Below are positions 7,785 to 15,287 of a stretch of 27,279 nt of DNA, in pieces. The notes under the pieces were generated by a model that was not told the origin of the DNA, did not search any database, and saw only the letters and a program-made list of their open reading frames with translations. The first letter of the stretch is position 1. Each line of letters begins with the position of its first letter. Location of the stretch: positions 1 through 27,279 of the forward strand of contig JANJUT010000036.1 of assembly GCA_024710445.1 (NCBI GenBank). The letters are read 5' to 3'. Source of the stretch: Thiobacillus sp. (GTDB taxonomy: Bacteria; Pseudomonadota; Gammaproteobacteria; Burkholderiales; Thiobacillaceae). A program made the position numbers and the translations under genes.

Positions 7785-8441
7785 ATGGCCCAGCCGAACC
7801 AAGAAACGATCCATGATCTGCTCGTGAGGAATATCCCGCGTGAACTTGTCATGGGCCTTGAAGAAGCCAAGCTGGTGGGCTCTCAACGTGCCTATGCCGC
7901 AGCCCGAGGGATGGATGACGGGCACTTGCCCAGCGTGGTCGGTCAATTGCGCCACTTCCATATGAATGAGTCGTTCCATCGCGCGCTCGCCGCCGCGGAT
8001 GCATCTCCTTCACCGCTGCGCGGCAATCGGATCGTCACAGGCCGGGCCGGAATCTTCACCTTGGCACGGTTCAACACCAAGCATGGGGTCTGGAACAGCG
8101 GGCGGCGTAGCGAAACCCGAAAACAGATGTCTCTGGCGAACGCAGCCATCGAGCCGCTGGTTCAACCCGGACTCTTTTCCACCTATGTGGAGCCATCTCA
8201 AGCGGTTGTGTTCATCGTGGCCTGCTTTGCAGGATCGCTGTACAGCCAGCCGGACACACCCGTTTCCATCGAAATTGCGGTTCCTGATCGCCACATGCAG
8301 GGCTGGCTTTTCCGGGAACCCATTTATGTATTCATCAAGCGCTACGACCAGCAGCCGACAGCGGGCCAAGACGACTTGGCTGTGCCAAAGCTGAAGAAGA
8401 ACATTGGCAAACAACAAGACAAAAAGGGAACAGGATCATGA
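7785..8441 (+). CDS. Conserved-looking hypothetical protein, first gene of XRE-peptidase cluster
   Basis: 218 residues from the ATG at 7785 (GGAG 6 bases upstream; the in-frame TTG at 7779 is less likely). I do not recognise the family. The protein is soluble, with no signal peptide; the segment VVFIVACFAG is hydrophobic but short. It has a basic, Lys-rich C-terminus (KLKKNIGKQQDKKG). The centre reads like a mixed alpha/beta domain with IVTGRAGIFTLARFNT and VSIEIAVPDRHMQGWLF strands. Its stop overlaps the start of the XRE/ImmA-IrrE gene in an ATGA, so the two are translationally coupled. A plausible role is effector or substrate of that regulator-protease; this is inference from context only. 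Confidence 0.75.
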   Translation: MAQPNQETIHDLLVRNIPRELVMGLEEAKLVGSQRAYAAARGMDDGHLPSVVGQLRHFHMNESFHRALAAADASPSPLRGNRIVTGRAGIFTLARFNTKHGVWNSGRRSETRKQMSLANAAIEPLVQPGLFSTYVEPSQAVVFIVACFAGSLYSQPDTPVSIEIAVPDRHMQGWLFREPIYVFIKRYDQQPTAGQDDLAVPKLKKNIGKQQDKKGTGS

Positions 8442-9646
8442 GCAGGGGCGGTGTACAAGGATTTCAGAAAGATCGGCTTAGCCAAATTCTTGCGGCTCGT
8501 CGTCTGACTCAAGTCCAACTGGCCTCGATGGTCGATGTGTCTCCGGCGACCATCAGTAAGTGGCGTGCAGGTACGCAAGCACCCGAGCGTGACGCGCTTG
8601 AACGCCTTGCTGGCGTAGTCAATGTCACGCCGGAATGGTTTACGCGTGCGCCCGGGGCGGGGTTGTCTTTGCCGCTTTTTCGCAGCAACGCGTCTGCACA
8701 CGTTGCGGCACGAGCCATGCTTGAGGCCCGCCTTGAGTGGGCTCAGGACGTGGCCGCCGCTTTGATGGAGTACGTTGACTACCCCGATGTCAATTTGCCC
8801 TCTCGCGATTACACCGAGCCGGAAGAAATCACCAACGAGGACATCGAGAAGGCTGCCTGCGAATGCAGGGATCTGTGGCGTCTGGGCCGTTCGACGATTC
8901 AAGACTTGGCGCTGGCCGTCGAGGGCGCCGGGGTCATTCTTGTCCGTGAGGAAACCGGCGTTGCTCAGATCGAAGGGCTGTCGGCTTGGAGCGAGGTATT
9001 GGGCCGACCGTTGATCCTCCTGTCTGCCGACAAAGACAATGGCTACCGCAGTCGTTTCGACCTTGCCCACGAAATCGGGCATCTTGTTTTGCATCGACAC
9101 ATTCAGCGCACGACTGACAACGCACGCCACAAACTAATGGAGCAGCAGGCGCACCGCTTCGCAGGCGCATTTTTGCTGCCCGCCGAAACGTTCGCCAGCG
9201 AAGTTCGTGTGCCACCGACTCTGGATGACTTGTTGCTGCTGAAGCGCCGTTGGGGCGTATCGGCGGCGGCGATTATCATGCGGCTGAAAGCTCTTGAGTT
9301 GCTGGATGAAGATGGCGCTCTGATGCTTTTCAAGCGCCGCTCTGCTCGATGGGGTGCGAAATCGGAACCCGGAGACGAGGACCGTCGACCAGAGCAGCCA
9401 CGCCTGCTTCGTCGCACCATTGATCTGTTGGTCGAAGAGAAGGTCATGCCGTTAGAAGCCATCCCGAGACACATCGGACTGGCTGCGGGCGACGTTGAAG
9501 CACTCGCCGGACTGCCCGAAGGCTACTTCCAGGGCAAAACCAATGTCGTGGAGTTTGCGCGACTGAAAGCAGCCCAGAAGCCGGTTGATAACCAACCGGC
9601 CCAAGGCAATAAGGTGGTGCCGTTCCGGCCCAGCTCCAAATCCTGA
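8438..9646 (+). CDS. XRE-family regulator fused to ImmA/IrrE metallopeptidase
   Basis: 402 residues. Residues 12-65 form a Cro/CI-type helix-turn-helix (LSQILAARRLTQVQLASMVD then VSPATISKWRAG). Residues about 140-250 are the ImmA/IrrE (DUF955) zinc peptidase: HEIGH at 211-215 and a downstream Glu235 in MEQQAHRFAGAFLLP, the third ligand position. The C-terminal 150 residues contain a second region (LLRRTIDLLVEEKVMPLEAI...) often seen in these XRE-COG2856 proteins. The family combines DNA binding with proteolysis of regulators, the logic used by ImmA/ImmR in ICEBs1 and by DdrO/IrrE. It lies second in a tight four-gene cluster. Both the DNA-recognition helix and the peptidase ligands are intact. 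The self-contained fusion suggests it senses a signal and relieves its own repression. Confidence 0.9.
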   Translation: MSRGGVQGFQKDRLSQILAARRLTQVQLASMVDVSPATISKWRAGTQAPERDALERLAGVVNVTPEWFTRAPGAGLSLPLFRSNASAHVAARAMLEARLEWAQDVAAALMEYVDYPDVNLPSRDYTEPEEITNEDIEKAACECRDLWRLGRSTIQDLALAVEGAGVILVREETGVAQIEGLSAWSEVLGRPLILLSADKDNGYRSRFDLAHEIGHLVLHRHIQRTTDNARHKLMEQQAHRFAGAFLLPAETFASEVRVPPTLDDLLLLKRRWGVSAAAIIMRLKALELLDEDGALMLFKRRSARWGAKSEPGDEDRRPEQPRLLRRTIDLLVEEKVMPLEAIPRHIGLAAGDVEALAGLPEGYFQGKTNVVEFARLKAAQKPVDNQPAQGNKVVPFRPSSKS

Positions 9647-9662
9647 TGTGAACGGAACAGCG

Positions 9663-9911
9663 ATGTCTAAGAACACAAAGCAGACGTCCTCACGAATTGG
9701 TCGGCTGGCGTCGGAAACGCTGCAAAGCAGTAGTTCGTCGCAAGTGGCCAAGAGCCTGGCCGCTTCTGCACTGTCTCAACGCAGCGGTGACAAACAGACC
9801 GGAGCCGAAATGGAAGACAAGGCCGCACGAGTTTTGGCGAGCGACCGATACGCCAAAGAAACGAAGGAACTTGCGGCCTCGGTCCTGTCCCAAGCTAACA
9901 AGCAGCGCTAA
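9663..9911 (+). CDS. Small basic repeat-containing protein of the XRE-peptidase cluster
   Basis: 82 residues from the ATG at 9663, 16 bases after the protease gene. It is low in hydrophobic residues apart from a repeated unit: RLASETLQSS (about 13-22), SLAASALSQRSG (31-42), VLASDRYAKE and ELAASVLSQANKQ (69-81). Ser, Ala, Lys and Gln dominate. I recall similar short proteins with SAAGSALSQ-type repeats annotated as hypothetical in other proteobacteria, but attach no function to them. In-cluster position and coding-like composition support it as real. It could be an inhibitor, substrate or DNA-associated peptide. Confidence 0.65.
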   Translation: MSKNTKQTSSRIGRLASETLQSSSSSQVAKSLAASALSQRSGDKQTGAEMEDKAARVLASDRYAKETKELAASVLSQANKQR

Positions 9912-9931
9912 GCCAGGAAGTCGAGTCCCTC

Positions 9932-10393
9932 ATGTCACAGGATCTGAGCGACTCGCAGCTGAAAGCTCTCTGGCGTCAGGGAAAAATCCCGGTCATCTTC
10001 AAGCGTAATAAGCCACTCCCGGTCCTGGTGCGCATTCCGTTCGCCGAAGGGAACATGGAGTGGCTGCGGGATGGCCGGCGCTTGAAACCCAACTGGTGTG
10101 CGCAGTTCAAGGCATGGGAAATTCCGACTGCATGGTTCGACAGCGTGATCAAATTTGCACTGAAGCGACACCAAGAGATCTACGTGATTCAGTTGTATCG
10201 GGAGCACCAGAAATGCGCCCCGGCGTGCTGGAACGCGGCGGGCTTTCATTGCGAGTGCTCCTGCATGGGGGAAAACCACGGCGGTGGCCATCCAAGGGGC
10301 AACTGGTACGAGGTTTCCGAAACATTTGCCGTGTCCTGGGGCCAGCAGCGTTATTCATGCCGCCATCTGAAAGTGAAAACCCACGGCCGTTGA
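9932..10393 (+). CDS. Cys-rich hypothetical protein with CxxxCWNAxGxxCxCSC motif
   Basis: 153 residues from the ATG at 9932. The N-terminal half (residues 1-90) looks like a compact alpha/beta domain ending in FDSVIKFALKRHQEIYVIQLY. The centre carries a striking cluster, CAPACWNAAGFHCECSCMG followed by ENHGGGHPRGNWYEV, with five Cys and two His able to bind a metal. The tail SETFAVSWGQQRYSCRHLKV looks like a final strand-helix. I recall conserved hypothetical proteins with the same CWNA...CECSC...NHG block but know no assigned role. It is 20 bases after the previous gene and ends the cluster; a promoter for darT1 follows. Confidence 0.75.
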   Translation: MSQDLSDSQLKALWRQGKIPVIFKRNKPLPVLVRIPFAEGNMEWLRDGRRLKPNWCAQFKAWEIPTAWFDSVIKFALKRHQEIYVIQLYREHQKCAPACWNAAGFHCECSCMGENHGGGHPRGNWYEVSETFAVSWGQQRYSCRHLKVKTHGR

Positions 10394-10405
10394 GAGTCAC
10401 GGTCT

Positions 10406-10450
10406 TTGGTAACTGATGTGGCATTTTGTAATATGGGCCTCCATAGGGAG
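10406..10450 (+). promoter_or_regulatory. Promoter and RBS of the darT1 module
   Basis: TTGGTA at 10406-10411 and TAATAT at 10429-10434 are separated by 17 bases, a good sigma-70 match. AGGGAG at 10445-10450 is 5 bases before the ATG at 10456. The region is AT-richer than its flanks. Confidence 0.55.
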
Positions 10451-10455
10451 CTTGC

Positions 10456-11082
10456 ATGGCAACGACAATACAAGAGTACGCGGCTGAAATTGACGTAAAG
10501 CAGCTTGTGCACTTTACGCGCGAGAGTAGCCTCGAATCGATTCTGCAGCGGGGTTTAATTACTCGTAACGCACTGACCCTTGAGGGATTCGAGGGTTTCA
10601 ACAATTACGTTCGTGCGGACCACACGCATGCAGTTTGCGTATCGATTGGCTTCCCAAACTACAAGATGTGGTTCGGGATTAAGCAAGACAATCCGAATGT
10701 TGATTGGGCGATAGTAGTTATCGAGCCCGCCGCGTTGTGGGAACTCCCTTGTGCGTTTTGTTCAGCGAATGCTGCCCTTGGGGCCATTGCAACCATCCCC
10801 ATTGCACAGCGGCAAACCCTGCAAGCCTTCCAGGGCATGTATGCCGATGTGCCTGGTAAGGAAAGGGGGAAGTTGGGCATCCCTGGCTACTGGCCCACGA
10901 ATCCGCAGGCTGAGGTACTGATGCTCCAAGGCGTCCCGAAGAACTACATTCGAGGTGTGGTCGCTTTAAACGACACTCAAGGACAACGCCTCCGAGCGGC
11001 CTATCCGGGGCTGCAGGTCTGGATGCATGCCGGCTATTTCCGATATCGCAAGGACTACGCGTTTTGGAAACCTGGCGTTTGA
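10456..11082 (+). CDS. darT1: DarT1-type DNA ADP-ribosyltransferase toxin (DUF4433 fold)
   Basis: 208 residues. The opening LVHFTRESSLESILQRGLI matches the DarT NAD-binding start, with His19 and Thr21 in the H-F-T motif and the conserved SLESIL..GL turn. The catalytic region NPQAEVLMLQGVPKNYIRGV has Glu153 in the QAEVL context typical of DarT enzymes. DarT enzymes transfer ADP-ribose from NAD to a DNA base; DarT2 targets thymidine and DarT1 guanosine. The following gene is NADAR-like rather than a DarG macrodomain protein, which is the DarT1 arrangement. The adjacent antitoxin starts one base after this stop. Expression would block DNA replication unless reversed. The DarT1 subtype is inferred from the partner. 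Confidence 0.85.
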   Translation: MATTIQEYAAEIDVKQLVHFTRESSLESILQRGLITRNALTLEGFEGFNNYVRADHTHAVCVSIGFPNYKMWFGIKQDNPNVDWAIVVIEPAALWELPCAFCSANAALGAIATIPIAQRQTLQAFQGMYADVPGKERGKLGIPGYWPTNPQAEVLMLQGVPKNYIRGVVALNDTQGQRLRAAYPGLQVWMHAGYFRYRKDYAFWKPGV

Positions 11083-11083
11083 C

Positions 11084-11788
11084 ATGGCGACCCGTCCGAT
11101 CTTCACACCATCCGCGAGTGGCAAGTTGCTTGTATGGACCAGCAACGTTGATTTTGAATGGTTTCCGGGTATGGCGAAGGTTCAGGCACAGAGGTCCATT
11201 GTGTCTTTGCACGAGAACGCGATAAGACAAATAGGCGTTGACAAGGTCCTAGAGATATCGAGCAAGTCATTAGACGAGCTAGGTGTCGCCCTCAGTGCCT
11301 TCAATCTCATGATTAGGACACCTAAGGGCCGTGAGTACAGCCTTGAATGCGCGTATCAATCCGCCAAAGTGTTTGAACGTGGGGGGCCATTTCTTGATCT
11401 GCGCGAGATACGCTCCATCGATGCGAAGCGCGATCCTCGCTTGCACCAACATGGGCGGCTAATCAAGTTCAGCTTCTATGGAATTGACTGGGACCTGCTG
11501 CCACGAACGGCGTTCTATGACTGGCTGTATATCAATGCGCTGCACAAGCACCCTGACCTCGCGGAAAAAGTACTGTCTTACAGAGCGTTTTCCGACATTG
11601 CATTCAATCCTGAGCGATCCATCAACTGCCAAGCGTACGCGGCAGCGTTGTATGTTTCACTGCACGAACGAGGCTTACTTACATCCGACGTATTGAAGGA
11701 TAAAGACACATATCTGTCGGTGATCAATACAGGCGCCATCAGCAATGCACACGAGAACACTGCAATTCAGCCGCGAATCGATGAATAG
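11084..11788 (+). CDS. NADAR-type antitoxin partner of DarT1
   Basis: 234 residues from the ATG at 11084. The segment YSLECAYQSAKVFERGGPFLDLR (Glu88, Gln92, Lys95) corresponds to the YbiA/NADAR motif (T-V-E-H-x-x-Q-A-x-K), and further pieces (IDWDLLPRTAFYDWLYINAL, LAEKVLSYRAFSDIAFNP) fit the DarT1-associated NADAR subfamily. Such proteins remove ADP-ribose from guanosine in DNA and so reverse DarT1. It begins one base after the toxin stop and must be co-expressed. The gene has lower GC than the surrounding chromosome, consistent with acquisition. No catalytic residue seems missing. Confidence 0.82.
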   Translation: MATRPIFTPSASGKLLVWTSNVDFEWFPGMAKVQAQRSIVSLHENAIRQIGVDKVLEISSKSLDELGVALSAFNLMIRTPKGREYSLECAYQSAKVFERGGPFLDLREIRSIDAKRDPRLHQHGRLIKFSFYGIDWDLLPRTAFYDWLYINALHKHPDLAEKVLSYRAFSDIAFNPERSINCQAYAAALYVSLHERGLLTSDVLKDKDTYLSVINTGAISNAHENTAIQPRIDE

Positions 11789-12012
11789 CTAATGAGTCTA
11801 AACTGGTCACTCATGACGGGAACGTCGTCCATCGGCATAAATTACACCTGATTTTGCAGTCATTACGATCTCAGCTTTTTCTTCCAATCCAGCCCCTTAG
11901 ATCGAAAGCTCTGTATAACGACAAAGGCCTGCGGATTCAACCGGTGGTTTTAACAGATTGTTGAAATCGTTCAGCAGGCGTCCATAACGGTGCCTCATCC
12001 AGCCCTACCCCA

Positions 12013-12945
12013 TCAATCATGGGCCACGGCTTTGCGCGCCATTTCCAGCGCGCCCGCTTTGGTCTGGTTGGAACAGATAAATCGGCCGTTGTGACAGAAC
12101 ACACAGCCGGGAATGCCCACCGCTTCGCTCAGCTTGGCGTCATTCAAACCCGCCCATGATTCGGGCAGGCTTTTGCGGGCCTTGAAGCTATCGGGTTCAG
12201 CCGGAACCACCTGAACCCGCCAGTCACCCATCGCACCGGGATAGACGACATACAGCACGTCCGGCATGTTTTTGCGCACGGTCTCGGTCCAGGGGGCAAA
12301 GCGGTCGAGTACCAGCACCTTGCCTTCATTCACCTGCGTGGCAGATTCCACGACGACACGCGCCTTGACGGCACCGAGGGTGTCACGGATGCAATTGCGA
12401 ACAATCTCCAGCGCAAACCAGACGGCTTTCTCGAAGCCGGCGTCAAAGTCTGGCGCCTCGTACCACCCCGGTTTGAATCCGGAAATGATGCTTGAAATAC
12501 TGACCGATGCCGGGCCAGTCACATCCACCCCACAATCCACTGCATCGATAGTGTGGAAAAACTCGGCATCGATACGCGCGTGGATTTCCGCCACTTCGGC
12601 ATCGCTCAGGCCGGAATCGAAGGCGCGCACTACGCGCTCACCGAAACTTCGCCAAACCAACCCGGCGGTCGCGTACGGCGTGCCATTGGCGCGCCCCCCT
12701 GCCCCGCCTTTCTGGTGATGGTCATATCGTCTGGTGGCTTCGTCGTACACCCCGCCCACATCGAGCAATGCGTCTTGCTGGTCAAGCACAACCGGGTCGC
12801 GCGTGCGCGTGACGTGTAGATCGCCATACGCCTGCAACAGGATTGCGGTAGCGAACACTTCGTCCGCGTGGAACGTGCCGTGATGCGTACCGACATTGAC
12901 CGGGCTGCCCGTATTGGCTACACCGTCGGCTTTAAACTTGATCAT
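12013..12945 (-). CDS. MYG1 family (UPF0160) DHH-like phosphoesterase/exonuclease
   Basis: 310 residues, the usual length. The hallmark motifs are clear: THHGTFHADEVFATAIL at 20-36 (metal-binding His22, His26, Asp28), LLDVGGVYD at 60-68 and RRYDHHQKG at 72-80, where the DHH is at 75-77. MYG1 proteins are related to DHH phosphoesterases; the human and yeast members act as 3'-5' RNA exonucleases, and the bacterial role is less certain. The ATG at 12945 is preceded by AAGGATATCC. The C-terminal CVFCHNGRFICSNQTKAGALEMA is also typical of the family. It stands alone, divergent from parE with a 377-base gap. Confidence 0.92.
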   Translation of the reverse strand: MIKFKADGVANTGSPVNVGTHHGTFHADEVFATAILLQAYGDLHVTRTRDPVVLDQQDALLDVGGVYDEATRRYDHHQKGGAGGRANGTPYATAGLVWRSFGERVVRAFDSGLSDAEVAEIHARIDAEFFHTIDAVDCGVDVTGPASVSISSIISGFKPGWYEAPDFDAGFEKAVWFALEIVRNCIRDTLGAVKARVVVESATQVNEGKVLVLDRFAPWTETVRKNMPDVLYVVYPGAMGDWRVQVVPAEPDSFKARKSLPESWAGLNDAKLSEAVGIPGCVFCHNGRFICSNQTKAGALEMARKAVAHD

Positions 12946-13322
12946 TGGATATCCTTGTGCCTGGGCCTTCGACGAGCCCGGCGGCGCTGTGAAATTTTGT
13001 TTTGCGTGCTGGTACGGTTGATCATCACCTGTTGATCAGCACCTGTCTTTGGGTGGTTGAGCGTTGAGTCATCGCCACATTCATGGCCATTATGCGTAGT
13101 TTCAGGTTGATTGTGCCCCCTCCCCAAGCATTGCCCGCCTGCCGTTCGTGCAACAATCCCATGAAAAGCAGCGTGCCTGGTGCCGAACACCCGGCAATGC
13201 ACATGACCCGCACGCGTGGCGTGCGGCCAGCGAACGCTCTCGCAAGCCTGCGCTTCCCATTACCGTGATAACGTCATTGACGCGCGTGACTGCACCCTAT
13301 TGATTCATGAGACAAGCAAAGT
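12946..13322 (+). other. Intergenic region between MYG1 (minus) and parE (plus)
   Basis: 377 bases with no credible gene. It must hold the divergent promoters. TTGACG at 13277-13282 with TATTGA at 13298-13303 (15 bases apart) is a weak parE promoter candidate. A tandem 14-bp repeat lies at 13018-13045. No ribosome binding site of good strength precedes the parE ATG. Confidence 0.4.
13018..13045 (+). repeat. Tandem 14-bp repeat containing TTGATCA
   Basis: TTGATCATCACCTG (13018-13031) and TTGATCAGCACCTG (13032-13045) differ at one base. TGATCA is palindromic. The position between divergent genes allows an operator role, but no regulator is suggested by the context. Confidence 0.45.
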
Positions 13323-15287
13323 ATGGCTAAGGATTACAACGCAGATTCGATCAAGGTCCTCAAAGGGCTTGAGCCCGTCAGGGCGCGCCCCGGCATGTAT
13401 ACACGGACCGACAGTCCGCTTCATGTCATCCAGGAGGTGGTCGATAACTCGGCAGACGAGGCTTTGGCCGGGCATGCTACCCAGATCGGTGTCCGCTTGT
13501 GTGGGGATGGCTCGGTCCGGGTCAGCGATGATGGACGCGGCATCCCTGTAGATCTGCATCCCCAGGAAAAAGAGCCCACGGTCGTGGTGGTGCTGACCCG
13601 GCTGCACGCCGGGGGCAAGTTCGATAAAACTTCCGGCGAAGGCGCGTACGCGTTCTCCGGTGGTCTGCACGGCGTGGGCGTTTCTGTGACCAATGCGCTG
13701 GCCACCCGCCTGGCCGTGACGGTGAAGCGAGACGGCCAGATTCATGAAGTCGTGTTTGCGGATGGCGGCAAGGTCAGCAAGAAGCTCGCGGTCATCGGCA
13801 AGTGCGCCAAAAAAGAGTCGGGCACCACGATTCAGGTCTGGCCCGACCCGGTCTTTTTCGATTCGCCCAAAATTCCCGAGCGTGAGATCGCCGGTCTGCT
13901 GCGCGCCAAGGCCGTGCTGTTGCCTGGCGTGACCTTCCGGCTGGAGATCGAACGTGGCGACGCGGTGGAGGAACACGTCTATTGCTACCGCGGCGGGCTG
14001 GTCGATTACCTGTCCGAGCAGGTTCCCCCCGACGAAGCCCTGGTCCCCATCTTCGCTGGCGAGGCCTACGCGGACGGGTCCGATGGATTTGCCAAAGGCG
14101 AAGGCGCGGCCTGGGCGGTGACCTGGGCGGAATCCGGTAGCTTCTCTGAATCCTACGTCAACCTCATTCCGACCCTGCAGGGCGGCACGCACGAGGCCGG
14201 TTTGCGCGCCGGCGTTTTCGATGCGGTGAAGTCATTTGCAGAACATCACGCGCTCCTTCCGCGCGGGGTGCAACTGCGCCAGGAAGATGTCTCGGGGCGC
14301 ATGTCCTTCGTGCTCTCCGCACGGCTGCTTGACCCCCAGTTTCAGGGGCAGGTGAAGGAAAAGCTCAACTCGCGCGAGGCGGTGAAGCTCGTGTCGACCA
14401 TGATGCGTGACCCCTTCGAAGTCTGGCTCAATGGCCACGTGGCGTATGGCAAAGCTATCGCCGAGATGGCGGCCAAGGCCGCAGCGAACCGTCTCAAATC
14501 CGCCCAGAAAACCGAGAAGAAGAAAACCTCCGGGGTCGCCGTGCTGCCCGGCAAGCTGTCGGACGCAGCAACGGACGACCCGGTGATTCGTGAGCTGTTC
14601 CTGGTGGAGGGGGATTCTGCCGGCGGCAGCGCGAAACAGGCGCGCGACCGCGAAACCCAGGCCATCCTGCCGTTGCGGGGCAAGGTGATGAACTCATGGG
14701 AAACCGACCCCAACGCGCTCTACGCCAACAAGGAGATCCACGACATCGCGGTCGCGCTTGGGGTGGAGCGGCACGGCCTGGGCGACACCCCGGACCTCAC
14801 GGGCCTGCGCTATCACAAGATCGTGATCATGACCGATGCCGACGTCGATGGAGCGCACATTTCCACCCTGCTGCTGACCCTCTTCTTCCGTCACTTTCCG
14901 AAGCTGGTCGAACAGGGACACATCCATGTGGCGCAACCGCCCCTTTACCGGGTGGACGTGCCAGCCAGGGGCAAGAAACCCGCCCGACGCCAATACGCCC
15001 TCGATGACGGCGAGCTGACGGCCATCAAGGACCGCCTCGTTCTGGACGGATTCAGGCCGGAAGCCATCGAGGTCGGGCGCTTCAAGGGCCTGGGCGAGAT
15101 GAATCCATCCCAGCTTCGTGAAACCGCCATGGACCCGGCCACCCGGCGCGTCCTGCCCGTGCTGGCCACACCCGACGAAATGCACGAGGCGCTGAAGCTG
15201 TTCGACATGCTGATGGGCAAGAGCGCCGCCGGCGATCGGCGCAACTGGATGGAAACCAAGGGCAATCTGGTGGAGGCCGACGTATGA
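13323..15287 (+). CDS. parE: DNA topoisomerase IV subunit B
   Basis: 654 residues. It is the ATPase subunit of topoisomerase IV, which unlinks daughter chromosomes. The GHKL ATPase has [19 protein letters not shown] and [15 protein letters not shown]. The Toprim domain has [15 protein letters not shown] and [10 protein letters not shown], with Glu and Asp residues for metal binding. The C-terminus [18 protein letters not shown] is the usual GyrB/ParE end. Motif spacing and the short C-terminal domain fit ParE rather than GyrB. The ATG at 13323 gives the typical start [23 protein letters not shown]. The stop overlaps the parC ATG (ATGA), so both subunits are translationally coupled. Nothing is broken. 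Confidence 0.97.
   Translation: MAKDYNADSIKVLKGLEPVRARPGMYTRTDSPLHVIQEVVDNSADEALAGHATQIGVRLCGDGSVRVSDDGRGIPVDLHPQEKEPTVVVVLTRLHAGGKFDKTSGEGAYAFSGGLHGVGVSVTNALATRLAVTVKRDGQIHEVVFADGGKVSKKLAVIGKCAKKESGTTIQVWPDPVFFDSPKIPEREIAGLLRAKAVLLPGVTFRLEIERGDAVEEHVYCYRGGLVDYLSEQVPPDEALVPIFAGEAYADGSDGFAKGEGAAWAVTWAESGSFSESYVNLIPTLQGGTHEAGLRAGVFDAVKSFAEHHALLPRGVQLRQEDVSGRMSFVLSARLLDPQFQGQVKEKLNSREAVKLVSTMMRDPFEVWLNGHVAYGKAIAEMAAKAAANRLKSAQKTEKKKTSGVAVLPGKLSDAATDDPVIRELFLVEGDSAGGSAKQARDRETQAILPLRGKVMNSWETDPNALYANKEIHDIAVALGVERHGLGDTPDLTGLRYHKIVIMTDADVDGAHISTLLLTLFFRHFPKLVEQGHIHVAQPPLYRVDVPARGKKPARRQYALDDGELTAIKDRLVLDGFRPEAIEVGRFKGLGEMNPSQLRETAMDPATRRVLPVLATPDEMHEALKLFDMLMGKSAAGDRRNWMETKGNLVEADV

Noticed and set aside
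11789..12012. 224-base gap after the NADAR gene as a possible small gene or RNA
   Set aside because: No open frame with a ribosome binding site and no clear hairpin; it is likely the AT-rich boundary of the acquired module.
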